Shown: in pieces, positions 26,811 to 36,001 of the stretch
How positions within the stretch are numbered: position 1 is the stretch's first letter
Layout: each line of letters begins with the position of its first letter
NCBI RefSeq assembly: GCF_018374135.1
Contig: NZ_JAHAFS010000009.1
Location: forward strand, 25,863 to 89,862
Length of the DNA stretch: 64,000 nucleotides
Source: Campylobacter gracilis
Lineage (GTDB): Bacteria > Campylobacterota > Campylobacteria > Campylobacterales > Campylobacteraceae
Reading direction: 5' to 3'
The notes under the pieces: model-generated
The model's database searches: none
What the model was told of the DNA's origin: nothing
Seen by the model: the letters and a program-made list of their open reading frames with translations, nothing else
Program-made: the position numbers and the translations under genes

Positions 26811-27338
26811 CTACGCAAAACAAGAAAGCGGATATTTCGCGGCGCTTTTGTCCGTGAGCGCGGCGAGGAAAAGAGCGATAAATTCCTCGAAGTTTTGCGC
26901 AATGACCAGGGCATCCTCATAGATCGGTTCTGCGCCGAATACGATCTTGCCCGCGTCCGCGCCTTTCGTGAGGATGCCCGCGAAGCAGCGCTCGCCTCTG
27001 ACCGAAAACAAAAACGGCAAGCACCCGCTCCAAAACGCGCTCACGGCGGCTCTTTGCTCATCGTTAGCCGCGCACTCTAAGCTGTCTTTTTCAAAATCTT
27101 CGTAACAAAATTCCGCCTCATCCGCGCCTGACGACGCATAATCCCAGGCAGACACGAACCAAACGGCGTCCGCAGCGTCATGCAAAGTCTCAAAAGAGCA
27201 AACGAAGCGGTAAAAATCTTCGCTTAAATTTTTAAATCTGCCGCCCAAAAATTCGCTTTGCGGCGGGCAAATTTCATCCCTGCGCCGCATCTGCCAGCCG
27301 TTTTGCGCCAGCGCATCCATAAGTTCGTCAAAAACCAT
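26811..27338 (-). CDS. Unknown protein, possible SMI1/KNR4 (SUKH) immunity-like
   Basis: 175 residues, acidic and rich in Phe and Trp. The C-terminal part (GKIVFGAEPIYEDALVIAQN, then FEEFIALFLAAL) resembles the end of SUKH/SMI1-KNR4 domains, in which an aspartate or glutamate strand precedes a long helix with F(E/D)EFI. SUKH proteins often act as immunity proteins of polymorphic toxins. No toxin gene is beside it. The assignment rests on pattern only. Confidence 0.55.
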   Translation of the reverse strand: MVFDELMDALAQNGWQMRRRDEICPPQSEFLGGRFKNLSEDFYRFVCSFETLHDAADAVWFVSAWDYASSGADEAEFCYEDFEKDSLECAANDEQRAAVSAFWSGCLPFLFSVRGERCFAGILTKGADAGKIVFGAEPIYEDALVIAQNFEEFIALFLAALTDKSAAKYPLSCFA

Positions 27339-27471
27339 CTCGCCTCCCGTAATTTGGCGCCGATTATAGCATTTTACTCGGCGCAGCGACTAAATGCGAC
27401 TAAATTTATAAAATTTTGCCTACCCGCCGCGCATAAAAAGAGAAATTTTGCGCGAAATTTTAAAAATTCGG

Positions 27472-28019
27472 CTAAAAATAAAATGACGTTTCCAAATCGC
27501 CGCTAAATTTAGGCTCGGCAGAAGGCGTAAGCCGCAGATGAAAAACGGGCGTATCACTTAAGATAGGCGTATCGTCGCGGGAGGCGGGCGAGCCGCTAAA
27601 ATTTGCGCTTCGGTATCCGCCTAAAATTTCCAAGCGGTACCGACCGCACTTTAGCTTAAAGCTTAGGCTGTTTTGCTCGCTTATGCGGCTCATATCTTTA
27701 AAATAGCCGATGCCTACGATCTTTAGCGTGCCTGATGAGTGAAAAACCCAGCCACGAGAGATAATTTTCGCTTCGTTTTGATTAAAAATTTCCTCATCCA
27801 CCTCGCCCACGGTAACCGCAAAATCGTAATAATCGCTGCAAACGCCCAATATCGGCACCGCAATACCCTCTCTTGTAACCGCGCCCCCCCGTGCTCGGTC
27901 TGCGAAAATAGGCAAGAACGTCCCCGTTCACAAGCCCGTGCTCATCCAGATAGCGCGCTAGCAGCGCGAGGACCCTTTATCACGAAGCCGCCCAGCTCGG
28001 AGAAAATTCGCCTTTTCAT
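27472..28019 (-). pseudogene. Frameshifted unknown gene with a G7 tract
   Basis: The 3' part (about 145 residues from VTREGIAVPIL to the stop at 27472) is open, but its only starts are weak (TTG near 27915). A good start exists at 28019, with an AAAGAAAGG site before it, reading MKRRIFSELGGFVIKG. Then a second frame continues LLARYLDEHGLVNGDVLAYF. Two frame changes are needed to join the three pieces: one near 27973-27975 and one near 27884-27908. The second lies either at a T4 run or at a run of seven G (27884-27890 on this strand). The joined product would be about 180 residues. No family recognised. Confidence 0.6.
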
Positions 28020-28198
28020 TCGCACCTTTCTTTGATCACCGTGCGCGTCGTACGCAGAAATTTTACCGCTCATTTGTCCTCTTTGTCTTTGTTTTGCAGC
28101 GCGCGGATAAAATTTTATCACTGCGCTTGCGCTGGGCTAAATTTTATCCCTACGATCGCGCCGAGAATGAAATTTGAGCCCCATTTCGCGCTCAAATT

Positions 28199-29095
28199 TT
28201 ACAGCCCGCGGTTTTTCCAGCCGCCGCTCATACCTTGGCATCTGTCTACGAGCCAGCGCCCGTCCTTGCGCACGAGCAGGAAGCGGCGCGCAAAGCCGTG
28301 TTCGTCCTTGGCGTAGATGTAAATTTTATTTTTGCTCTCGCATTCGGCATCCGTTAGCTCGTATCCGCCGTAGGTGCCGCCCTCCATCATCGAAAATGAA
28401 ATGCCCTCGGGGCGGAAGCCGCTACGCCTAACGGGCGTGCAGTAGCGCGCAAAGAGCTCGTCGCATCTGCGCTGCACCTCGCCGTCATCCGCGTCATCAA
28501 TTCGCGATGTGGCAAATTTCTCCCATTCGCTCATTGCCGCGAAAAATTCTAAAAGTACACTCTGCGCCGCCGCCAGGTCATCTGGATCGAGCTTCTTTTT
28601 GTTCTTTGCGGCGTCTCTTTGCGCCTGCTCAAACTCCGCAATTTGTTCTTTACTAAACTGCCCGCCGTCTAGATAAAACTGGATTTTCGTATCCGCCACG
28701 GCTAGCAGACCCGCAAAGCTCACGCGTGAATTGATCAGGCGCAGCGATTTTAGCTTCGGGATTTGCACGATCGCTTTTAGCCCCTCGTCCGTGATGCTGA
28801 CGTTTTCGATACCGACGTGCTCGAGCTTGGCGTGATTACGAAAATGCCTAAAGCCCTCGCCGCTTATCTTATCGCTATCTTGCAAAAACAGATACGCAAG
28901 CTTCGGTAGCGTGGCTAGATGCTGTAGTGCCGCGTCCGTGATGGTCGTAGCTATAAAGCCCATATTTACGAGGCTTTTTACCTCGCAGATGCGGCGTACC
29001 ATCTCATCGCTTAGCGCTACGCTTTCGTAGTGATGGCCTTTGCAGTAGCGCTCGCCAACCGCGTCCAAAGCCTCCTGCATCGTGATCGGTTTCAT
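28199..29095 (-). CDS. Leucine-rich-repeat protein with NTF2-like C-terminal domain
   Basis: 298 residues. The N-terminal half (about 45-150) holds leucine-rich repeats, with units such as TDAALQHLATLPKLAYLFL, DEGLKAIVQIPKLKSLRLI and FAGLLAVADTKI. A short Lys/Glu-rich helix follows. The C-terminal about 110 residues (LLEFFAAMSEWEKF to RFLLVRKDGRWLVD) resemble NTF2-fold immunity proteins. It is next to other immunity-like genes, which suggests a relic of a toxin-immunity locus. Domain naming is by pattern only. Confidence 0.6.
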   Translation of the reverse strand: MKPITMQEALDAVGERYCKGHHYESVALSDEMVRRICEVKSLVNMGFIATTITDAALQHLATLPKLAYLFLQDSDKISGEGFRHFRNHAKLEHVGIENVSITDEGLKAIVQIPKLKSLRLINSRVSFAGLLAVADTKIQFYLDGGQFSKEQIAEFEQAQRDAAKNKKKLDPDDLAAAQSVLLEFFAAMSEWEKFATSRIDDADDGEVQRRCDELFARYCTPVRRSGFRPEGISFSMMEGGTYGGYELTDAECESKNKIYIYAKDEHGFARRFLLVRKDGRWLVDRCQGMSGGWKNRGL

Positions 29096-29335
29096 CGCTT
29101 TTTCCTTAAATTTGATTTTAAAATTTTAATGAAATTTTACGATCTGCGCAAGCGCTTAAATTTATGGCGCGGATTTTAGCTCCCACAGCAGAATTAAATT
29201 TTGCGGCAATAGCGCGATTGAAATATACTTTCGTCGTTGAAATTCGGCGTAGAATTTCGGCAACGCTTTTTAAATTTAGCTCGCCGCGCAAAGCAGGCGA
29301 GCGGAAAAGGTGCTTTTGTGATTAATTTTTACGCA

Positions 29336-30331
29336 TTATTTTTCGCGGCTGCGCTTTTCTTCGATGCCGCTTTGCCCTTGCCTGCGTGTTAGCTCGTCAA
29401 GTAGGGCGTCCGGGTGGATATTGTGCGCCGCAAGCGCGAGTAGAAGGTGAAATAAAAGATCCGCCCCCTCGTAAATCACGTCGTATCGCGGCTCGCCCGC
29501 TCTGCGCTCGCCGAAGCCCTCGCGCGCGACGTCTGCGTAAAGTCCGCTGCGCGAGAGGTCCTTGCACGCCAGTGCGAACTCGCACGCCTCCTCGGCGATC
29601 TTTTTAAGATAAGCGTTTTCGCCCTTCGCGTAGAGCGAGGCGACGTAGGATAGCGCGGACTCGCCGTTTAGCTTGCGATCCAAGCAGACGTGATAAATTT
29701 CGTCTAAAATGCCGTACGGGCTTTTTTTTGCGGAGTTTTCGAGCGTGGAATTTTGCGAAGAGGCGTCTAAATTTTGCTCGCTGCACTCTGCGGCGGAATT
29801 CGTCGCAGAGGGGCTTTGCATTACAGAATTTTGCTTACCGCAGGAATCGGTAGAATTTTTGGGCGTTAAATTCTGCAAGCCGTCGCAGGAAGCGGAATTT
29901 TGCCCTGCGCGGGAATTCGCGGAATTTTTCTGCACGAGAGAGGTTGCAGAGCCGTGCTCTGCAAAATTTATTGCGCCGCAAGCGCTCGAGTTCTGGATAT
30001 TTTCGTCGCGTTTTTGCAGCGAAATCTCTTTGAAAAAACAGCTTCGCGAGCCCGTGTGGCAGGCGGATCCGCCGCATTGCTCGACTTTAAGCAGCAAGGT
30101 ATCGTTGTCGCAGTCCAAAAAGGCGGATTTTACAAGCTGAACGTGACCGCTCTCTTCCCCCTTTTTCCAGATGCGTCCCTTGCTGCGCGAGAAGTAGTGT
30201 GCGTAGCCCGTTTGCAGCGTCAGGCTTAGCGCCTCCTCGTTCATATACGCGAGCATCAAAACCACGCCGTCGCCCGCATCCTGAACGATCGCGGGGAGCA
30301 GCCCGCTTAATTTTTGCCAATCTACTTTCAT
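29336..30331 (-). CDS. hisIE: HisIE, phosphoribosyl-AMP cyclohydrolase / phosphoribosyl-ATP pyrophosphatase
   Basis: 331 residues, about 100 longer than usual for HisIE. The HisI domain (1 to about 107) has [19 protein letters not shown] and the zinc cysteines in [18 protein letters not shown]. The HisE domain (about 208-331) has [16 protein letters not shown] and [14 protein letters not shown]. Together they carry out the second and third steps of histidine synthesis. Between them is a 100-residue Asn/Ser/Gln-rich insertion, full of RAATTY words in one codon phase (see 29748-29969). No other his gene is in the window. Confidence 0.93.
   Translation of the reverse strand: MKVDWQKLSGLLPAIVQDAGDGVVLMLAYMNEEALSLTLQTGYAHYFSRSKGRIWKKGEESGHVQLVKSAFLDCDNDTLLLKVEQCGGSACHTGSRSCFFKEISLQKRDENIQNSSACGAINFAEHGSATSLVQKNSANSRAGQNSASCDGLQNLTPKNSTDSCGKQNSVMQSPSATNSAAECSEQNLDASSQNSTLENSAKKSPYGILDEIYHVCLDRKLNGESALSYVASLYAKGENAYLKKIAEEACEFALACKDLSRSGLYADVAREGFGERRAGEPRYDVIYEGADLLFHLLLALAAHNIHPDALLDELTRRQGQSGIEEKRSREK
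29748..29969 (-). repeat. Phased RAATTY array in the HisIE linker
   Basis: Ten RAATTY sites start at 29748, 29769, 29796, 29826, 29853, 29868, 29895, 29913, 29922 and 29964. The intervals (21, 27, 30, 27, 15, 27, 18, 9, 42) are all multiples of three. Every site reads xxR AAT TYx on the coding strand, giving Asn-Ser, Asn-Leu or Asn-Phe. In the rest of the gene (about 770 bases) I see one such site. Confidence 0.85.
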
Positions 30332-30625
30332 CTTTGATCCTTAGTTTGCGAAGTCGCGCGCGCACTCTGAATTTAGCCGCCGCACGCGGAATTTGAGTTG
30401 TGAATTTACGAAGCGCCGCGCCTCGTAAATTCAAAGGACAAGCCTAGCGGCTAAATTTAAGCGACCGCTAGGTTTAGATTGCGACGAGCGCGAGTTCTGC
30501 TCGTCACGAGCTTTCGCGCTCGCTGTTAAGTTTAGCTCGCAAAATCGAGAGTTAAGCTTATGCGCCTGGAGCAACTCGCTATTAAATTTAGTTCGCGAAA
30601 TCAGGGCGCATAACCGCCTGAAATT

Positions 30626-31705
30626 TTAATTTTCCCGCTCGATGGCGCTTTGTTTTGCTTTATCTTTCGTATCGACCCAGATGTTAGGCACTGCGCCGCC
30701 AGGAGTTAGGAAAATTTTTGCGTCGCTATTTTCGCGCAACGCCTCGTTAAATTTAGCTTGCGTCTCTATCTGCTTAAGGCTTAAAAGATTTGCATCCAAG
30801 CTCTTTGCGACCTCTTTGTTAGCGTAGGCTTGCGCGTCAGCCTCGATCTTAGCGGCATCGGCGCGACCTTGAGCCTCGATTTTGACGGCGTCTGCGTTAC
30901 CTTTGGCAAGAGCAGCCTTTTTAAGCGCCTCTTGATTCGCGCGCTCGACCTCGTATTTGGTGCGCTCAGCCTCCTGTTTGGCGATCTGCACGCTCTCGAT
31001 CTGCTCCTTTACCTTCGCCGGCAGGATGATCTCGCGAAGCTGCACGGCTAGCAGATCTACGGGCGAATTCGGCAGTGCTTCGATATTCTTGCGGATGCCG
31101 TCGTCGATCGATTTGGCGATCTCGTCGCGTTTGGTAGGCAGCTCCTCGGCGGCATAGTTACCGATGACGCTACGCACGACGTCCTTTACACGCGGATCGA
31201 TGATCTTATCCTCCCACAAAAAGCCCCACTCGGCGATCGTATTGGGCGCCGTGGCTTCATTGAGCCTGTATTGCACGGTGATGTCGATGCTGACGGGCAA
31301 ATTTCGCGAATCTAACACCGAAAGCGAGTTTTTACTGATGATACCGCCCGTGGTGCCGCTTTTAGTAGCGATACCCGCGCTCATATCTTCGCTACTGGTG
31401 TAGTTTATGATACGCGTGCGAGTATCTACGACGAATACGTCCTGTATGAACGGCACGAAAAAGTGAAGTCCCGCGCCAAGAGGCGTCGGATCGTATTTGC
31501 CTAAATTTGACTTGATCCCCACTTCGCCGGATTGGATCGTGACGAAGGGTTTTGAGATCACGAACAGCGCGATTATCGCGATTATCGCATAAATCACGCC
31601 GCTAAACTTGCCCATTCCTCCAAAATTAGGAATTTTAAAATTTAAATTCCCGCCTTTTTTGTCGCCATTTTTCTTATTAAAATAATCATTCAAATCCGCA
31701 GGCAT
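30626..31705 (-). CDS. Prohibitin-family (SPFH) membrane protein
   Basis: 359 residues. A short Asn/Lys/Gly-rich start is followed by one membrane segment (about 35-55) and an SPFH domain that begins VTIQSGEVGIKSNLGKYD. A long helical region rich in Ala, Glu and Lys (about 215-310) follows. Such proteins oligomerise at the membrane and scaffold or regulate proteases. It is 8 bases after ilvE, the same pairing as Cj0268-Cj0269. Confidence 0.9.
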   Translation of the reverse strand: MPADLNDYFNKKNGDKKGGNLNFKIPNFGGMGKFSGVIYAIIAIIALFVISKPFVTIQSGEVGIKSNLGKYDPTPLGAGLHFFVPFIQDVFVVDTRTRIINYTSSEDMSAGIATKSGTTGGIISKNSLSVLDSRNLPVSIDITVQYRLNEATAPNTIAEWGFLWEDKIIDPRVKDVVRSVIGNYAAEELPTKRDEIAKSIDDGIRKNIEALPNSPVDLLAVQLREIILPAKVKEQIESVQIAKQEAERTKYEVERANQEALKKAALAKGNADAVKIEAQGRADAAKIEADAQAYANKEVAKSLDANLLSLKQIETQAKFNEALRENSDAKIFLTPGGAVPNIWVDTKDKAKQSAIEREN

Positions 31706-31713
31706 GCGCGTCC

Positions 31714-32640
31714 TTATTTAACGTAAGTGAGCCAGTGCTCAAATTTTGAGTCTTTGCCCGTAACGACGGTGAAATACGCCTTCTGCAAGCGGCTCGTGAC
31801 CTCGCCCATCTCGCCCTTGCCGATGATCCTGCCGTCGATGTTGCTAATCGGCGTGACCTCCGCGGCGGTGCCGGTAAAAAACGCCTCATCCGCGGCATAG
31901 AGCTGATCGCGAGCGATGCGCTCTCTGCGGACCTCGTAGCCCAGGCTGCGAGCGATTTCTATGACTGAATTTTGAGTGATGCTCTCAAGGCTGGTGTCGT
32001 TCGGCGGAGTGATGATGACGCCCTCTTTTACGATGAATAGACACTCGCCCGGCCCCTCCGCGACGAAGCCCTGCGGATCGAGCAGTATCGCCTCATCGTA
32101 CCCCGCATCAACTGCCTCAAAATTTGCCATTTGCGAGTTGAAATAATTTGCGCTCGCCTTGGCTTTTGCCATCATCGAAAATTGCGCCGGCTTTATCCAC
32201 GATGAAATTTTGGCTTTGATACCCTTACGTAGTGCCTCTTCGCCCATATACGCACCCCACTGCCACGCTGCTACGATGACGTTTACCGAGCAGTCCTTGG
32301 ACGAAACGCCCATCGAGCCATAGCCGAAGTACGCTAGCGGGCGAATATAAACGGTCTGATCGAAGCGGTTTTTCGCAACGACGTCAATCTGGGCCTGACG
32401 GAGCTGCTCGAAGCTAAACAGAAGCTTGATTAAGCAGAGTTTTGCCGAAATTTCAAGCCTGCGAGTGTGCTCGTCCAGGCGAAAAATCGCGTAGCCTTTG
32501 TCGGTTTTATAGGCGCGTACGCCCTCAAATACGGCGTTCCCATAGTGCAGAGAATGCGTCAAAACGTGGGTGGTGGCCTCCGCCCAGGGAATTAGTTTGC
32601 CGTCTTTCCAGATGAGCTCGGCCTCTTGAATTTGTGCCAT
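31714..32640 (-). CDS. ilvE: Branched-chain amino acid aminotransferase
   Basis: 308 residues of the fold-type IV PLP family. It shows LTHSLHYGNAVFEGVRAY near the N-terminus, VYIRPLAYFG, and the PLP lysine in the AKAKASANYFNSQMA region. A GPGECLFIV segment precedes the C-terminal substrate-binding part. It catalyses the last step of Leu, Ile and Val synthesis with glutamate as donor. It probably forms a two-gene operon with the prohibitin-like gene. Confidence 0.95.
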   Translation of the reverse strand: MAQIQEAELIWKDGKLIPWAEATTHVLTHSLHYGNAVFEGVRAYKTDKGYAIFRLDEHTRRLEISAKLCLIKLLFSFEQLRQAQIDVVAKNRFDQTVYIRPLAYFGYGSMGVSSKDCSVNVIVAAWQWGAYMGEEALRKGIKAKISSWIKPAQFSMMAKAKASANYFNSQMANFEAVDAGYDEAILLDPQGFVAEGPGECLFIVKEGVIITPPNDTSLESITQNSVIEIARSLGYEVRRERIARDQLYAADEAFFTGTAAEVTPISNIDGRIIGKGEMGEVTSRLQKAYFTVVTGKDSKFEHWLTYVK

Positions 32641-32793
32641 TTCTTGATCCTTTTGTTTAAAATTTAATCTACAATTTTAGCTAAAACAATATTAATTTCT
32701 AAGAAATTTAAAAGCGGTTGAAATTTGATGCGATTTTAAGACGCACAACGAGTCGTGAGTTCAAATTTAGCTCGCAACTCGGTGCAGATGGCA

Positions 32794-33906
32794 TTAAAAT
32801 TCTACGAAAGAAAGTCCGATGCCGATCTTATTGACGCTGCGTTTGTAGTCCGCGAGGCTCTCGCCGTAGCCGCCAAAGTAGCGTAGATAGCCGTAAAATC
32901 CGCTGTTAAAGATCGGAAAGCTGTAGTTCAGCTCGATCGCGCCGCGGTTACTGCCGTCAAAATGTAGGTTGTTTCGCCATAGAGCGCTAAGTCGCTGCTT
33001 GCCGAAGGTGTATGACGCGCGCAGATCGCCGTAGCCCATATAATCCGCGATGTCCTCGTTCGTGCGGTCCAGCCAAAACGCATACCAGGCTCTGGGGGTG
33101 ATCGAAAATCCGTCCGCGCTCCACGTGCTTTGGGCGTAGAGCCTATTCCATGAGCGCGATTCCTCGCCGCCCTTGCCGTTTGATTCGTGCATTGCGCCTA
33201 TCTTTAGCTCATCCGCAAACGGTACCGGCGCGCTAACGTAGAGCTCGGGGCGGTAGTTGCTCTCGCGAAAAGGGGCGCTATCCTGCGTGATCTGCCACCA
33301 GGAATTTTGTGCGTAAGCGAACGAAATTTTCTCTCCAAACCCCAGCGCGTCGTAGGTGATCGGGCGCTCGAAGCTAAACTCAAAATGCAGCTCATCCGCC
33401 TTACGATCGGATTTTTTGCTGAAATCGTGGGTAAAGAGCATATAGATCGGCTCGTAGTATTTAAGCCCTAAAAATCCGAAATTTCGGCCATTTTGCTCGC
33501 CTTGCGGGGCGGAATCCAGCGAGGCAGAATTTTGCGATAGCGAAGCGGAATTCGATGATACTAAATTTGACGCAGCCGAGTTTGCGTCTGCGAAATTTGA
33601 CGAAGTGGAATTTGGCGCGGCGGAATTTTTTGCGACAGAATTTTGCGGCGGCGCAGAGCTTAAAACGGCGGTACCATCGTGCGAAGCGCGGTTTTCTGCG
33701 GACGAGGTAGAATTTTCTGCGGTTTTTAGGCGCAACTTTTCGCCGCTTTCCGCTAGACTTGCCGCGGCGATCTTTTTGTAATAGATCATCGCGTTTTTGT
33801 AATCGCCCTTGGCCTCGTATTCGCTAGCCTTTGCGTATAGTTCGGATAGATCTTGTGCGGTTAGGCTCATGGCGCAAAACGCGAATGCTAGAACTTTAAA
33901 TTTCAT
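32794..33906 (-). CDS. pldA: Outer membrane phospholipase A, with linker insertion
   Basis: 370 residues. A signal peptide (1-17) precedes a short Tyr/Ala-rich helical segment (22-50). An Asn/Ser-rich low-complexity insertion follows (about 62-139), then the beta-barrel. The catalytic motif is H240-E-S242-N-G, matching the His/Ser pair of OMPLA, and the protein ends in a terminal Phe, as outer membrane barrels do. The enzyme hydrolyses phospholipids in the outer leaflet. It is next to mobA, as in C. jejuni (Cj1350-Cj1351), and overlaps it by 11 bases. Confidence 0.9.
   Translation of the reverse strand: MKFKVLAFAFCAMSLTAQDLSELYAKASEYEAKGDYKNAMIYYKKIAAASLAESGEKLRLKTAENSTSSAENRASHDGTAVLSSAPPQNSVAKNSAAPNSTSSNFADANSAASNLVSSNSASLSQNSASLDSAPQGEQNGRNFGFLGLKYYEPIYMLFTHDFSKKSDRKADELHFEFSFERPITYDALGFGEKISFAYAQNSWWQITQDSAPFRESNYRPELYVSAPVPFADELKIGAMHESNGKGGEESRSWNRLYAQSTWSADGFSITPRAWYAFWLDRTNEDIADYMGYGDLRASYTFGKQRLSALWRNNLHFDGSNRGAIELNYSFPIFNSGFYGYLRYFGGYGESLADYKRSVNKIGIGLSFVEF
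33527..33715 (-). repeat. Phased RAATTY array in the PldA linker
   Basis: Eight GAATTT/GAATTC/AAATTT sites start at 33527, 33548, 33563, 33593, 33608, 33623, 33638 and 33710. The intervals 21, 15, 30, 15, 15, 15 and 72 are all multiples of three, and four are exactly 15. All read xxR AAT TYx on the coding strand, giving repeated Asn-Ser, Asn-Phe and Asn-Leu. Confidence 0.85.
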
Positions 33907-34441
33907 CTACGCCCTTTAAATCGTTTTGATAATTTATGTTTAAAAACTGCTCTTTGTTTTTGAAATTTAGCACTTTGGAATTTGCAGATCCGATGAGCGC
34001 GCCGATCTTATGTTCCCCCGCGCGGTAGAGCTCAAGCGCGCGCGGCGCGAGAGCTGCGTCAAAAAATCCGCACAGGCTATGTCTGTGTGCCTCGTCGCCC
34101 GCTACGCAAATTTGCCCCTCTTGCTCGCTAAGAGCGCGAATGGTGGAAATTTCTACAAAGGGCATGTCGGCTGGGATGATAAAAATGCGCTCGCCGCTAA
34201 ATGGCTTTAGCGCCGAATACAGCGCGCCCATCGGCGAAAATTCCTCAAATTCGTCGTAGATCATAGGAAGCGGCGGGTTAAATTTAGAGCTTTTGGTGCA
34301 GGCGAAAACCCGCTCAAACTCGCGGTTTAAGCGCGAAAAAAGAAAGTGCGTCATGCTGGGATGCCCGCGGAATGGAAACAGCGTTTTATCGCTGCCGAAA
34401 CGCGAGCTTTTGCCGCCGCAGAGAATGACGCAGGTATTCAT
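33896..34441 (-). CDS. mobA: Molybdenum cofactor guanylyltransferase
   Basis: 181 residues from the ATG at 34441 (MNTCVILCGGKSSRFGSDKT). An in-frame ATG seven codons upstream would precede the conserved start, and family members begin close to the CGGKSSRFG loop, so the shorter form is preferred. The nucleotide-binding loop, FPFRGHPSMT and the PADMPFV motif are typical. MobA joins GMP to molybdopterin for molybdoenzymes such as nitrate and formate oxidoreductases. Confidence 0.92.
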   Translation of the reverse strand: MNTCVILCGGKSSRFGSDKTLFPFRGHPSMTHFLFSRLNREFERVFACTKSSKFNPPLPMIYDEFEEFSPMGALYSALKPFSGERIFIIPADMPFVEISTIRALSEQEGQICVAGDEAHRHSLCGFFDAALAPRALELYRAGEHKIGALIGSANSKVLNFKNKEQFLNINYQNDLKGVDEI

Positions 34442-34510
34442 AGAAATTTCACCGGCTTTCATCGATCTCTATCGCGGCGAAATTTTAAATTTGAAAGAAG
34501 CGCGGACATA

Positions 34511-35287
34511 TCAGTCTTTTTGCATATATTTTGCTTTGCCCAGGGCGTTGTTTGCGATGAATTGATAAAGGCTCGGCGCTTGAAGCTTCGCTAGCTCGGG
34601 GTATTTGGCTTTAAGCGTCTTCCAGATGTCATAGACTCGCATACCGCTTGCATAAAGCTTCATAATCTCGCTAAAATGCGGATCGTAAAGGCTCGGCTTT
34701 TTATACAGCGAGAGTTTGCGGTCGGTATCTAACACTGCGTTTGCCTCGATAAAATTCGCCAGATCGCGCTCGCTTACTTTGGCAAAATCCTTTTCGTAAT
34801 GAGCCTTCATATATTTTAAAATTTCTTTATTGCTAACGCCTTGGAAGTGCATTTTTTTGATCTCGAAGCGATATGCGTATAAGAAATCCTCGCTTTTTTT
34901 GGCGGTTGCGCGAAGTCTTGTTTTTTCATCTTTGAACGTCACGGAGATAAAGTGCGTAAGCCCGGGCGCAGTAACGGCGTTTTTGAACGCTTCGTCCTCC
35001 TCGCCGATCTTTTTTAGGATCGCCTTGACGGTGTAGCCCTCGGCAATAAGGTTTGAAATTTTATCTTTATACGGTTTGTAGTCGAATCGCACGCGCCTAA
35101 AGCCCGTCTCGACACTGATTTTTTTGTATATCCTCGCATGCTCTCTAGATGTAAAATACCTCGATTTCAGCCCTTTGCGGAGTTGTTCGGCAACCGCGGT
35201 AAAATCGTCATAATCGGCGATAGATGCGATTAATTCCTTTTCGTTTACGACCCTGCCGTTAACGACCGCGATGGTAATGACCTTCAT
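34511..35287 (-). CDS. Unknown protein with three HTH-like repeats
   Basis: 258 residues from the ATG at 35287, which has an AAGGAG site. An N-terminal part (1-65) is followed by three similar segments at about 76-113, 142-185 and 206-247. Each has the pattern Ile-x-x-Leu/Met, then a small-Gly turn (AEGYT, FQGVS, ASGMR), then a helix I(L/W)K. The last two end with a near-identical FIEANA / FIANNA. This resembles tandem resolvase-like HTH units, so a DNA-binding role is possible. I know no characterised homologue. It is a single gene. Confidence 0.7.
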   Translation of the reverse strand: MKVITIAVVNGRVVNEKELIASIADYDDFTAVAEQLRKGLKSRYFTSREHARIYKKISVETGFRRVRFDYKPYKDKISNLIAEGYTVKAILKKIGEEDEAFKNAVTAPGLTHFISVTFKDEKTRLRATAKKSEDFLYAYRFEIKKMHFQGVSNKEILKYMKAHYEKDFAKVSERDLANFIEANAVLDTDRKLSLYKKPSLYDPHFSEIMKLYASGMRVYDIWKTLKAKYPELAKLQAPSLYQFIANNALGKAKYMQKD

Positions 35288-35540
35288 ATTTTCTCCTTTG
35301 GTTGGGTACAATTCTAACTTAAAACTATAAACTCAAATTTAATTATTTATTATCAAGGATTGCGTAGGATTTGCGTTTGCAAGGTAGAATTTTACGCGCT
35401 AAGATTTAGTATTTTGATTGATTTTTATATCTTTTTTGTGCTTGTTCTCACGCTGCTTTTTTATACTTTTTGTGTAGAGATGAAGCGAGTTTGCAGAGAT
35501 AAATTTTATCCACAAATCCTAGCTAAATTGCCAGCGCAAG

Positions 35541-35900
35541 TTAGCTTTTTTTAAACGAAAAAAGCTTTTTTATCTTCGTAAGCCCAAGCTTCATGCCACT
35601 ATATTTCATCATCTTAGCCATATTTACCCACATTTCGCGCTCATAGCACGGATGTGGGCAGTGGTGACAGCGCGGCTTTTCGGTATGCGGGCAGGCGCCT
35701 AGTCGCGCGTAGGCGTAACGCAGCATCCGCTCGCAGTCGCTACAGAGATGAAAGCGCGTCTGCACTAGCCCCTTATCGTCTTTGTAGTCATGAAGCACGG
35801 CACCATCTTTTTTGGGTGCATCCGCATGCTTGCCATCGCAGTAAATTTGGATAAATTTCGTCACCGTGTTTACTTCGTAAATAAATTTTTCGCTCGTCAT
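35541..35900 (-). CDS. YgbA-type (nitrous oxide-stimulated promoter) family protein
   Basis: 119 residues, Cys- and His-rich. The family pattern is visible: FIQIYCDGKH, then CSDCERMLRYAYARL, CPHTEKPRCHHCPHPCY and a final MMKYSGMKL. E. coli YgbA belongs to the nitric-oxide-responsive NsrR regulon and is linked to recovery from nitrosative stress. The many conserved cysteines suggest metal binding. A single gene. Confidence 0.85.
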   Translation of the reverse strand: MTSEKFIYEVNTVTKFIQIYCDGKHADAPKKDGAVLHDYKDDKGLVQTRFHLCSDCERMLRYAYARLGACPHTEKPRCHHCPHPCYEREMWVNMAKMMKYSGMKLGLTKIKKLFSFKKS

Positions 35901-36001
35901 ATTTGATCCTTTGGGCGGATTTTATCTAAAAGAGACAAAAATACTCTTGAGCGCGCTCAAGCTAAAATTTATAGAATTTTAAAATTCCGCGGAATTTTGC
36001 T

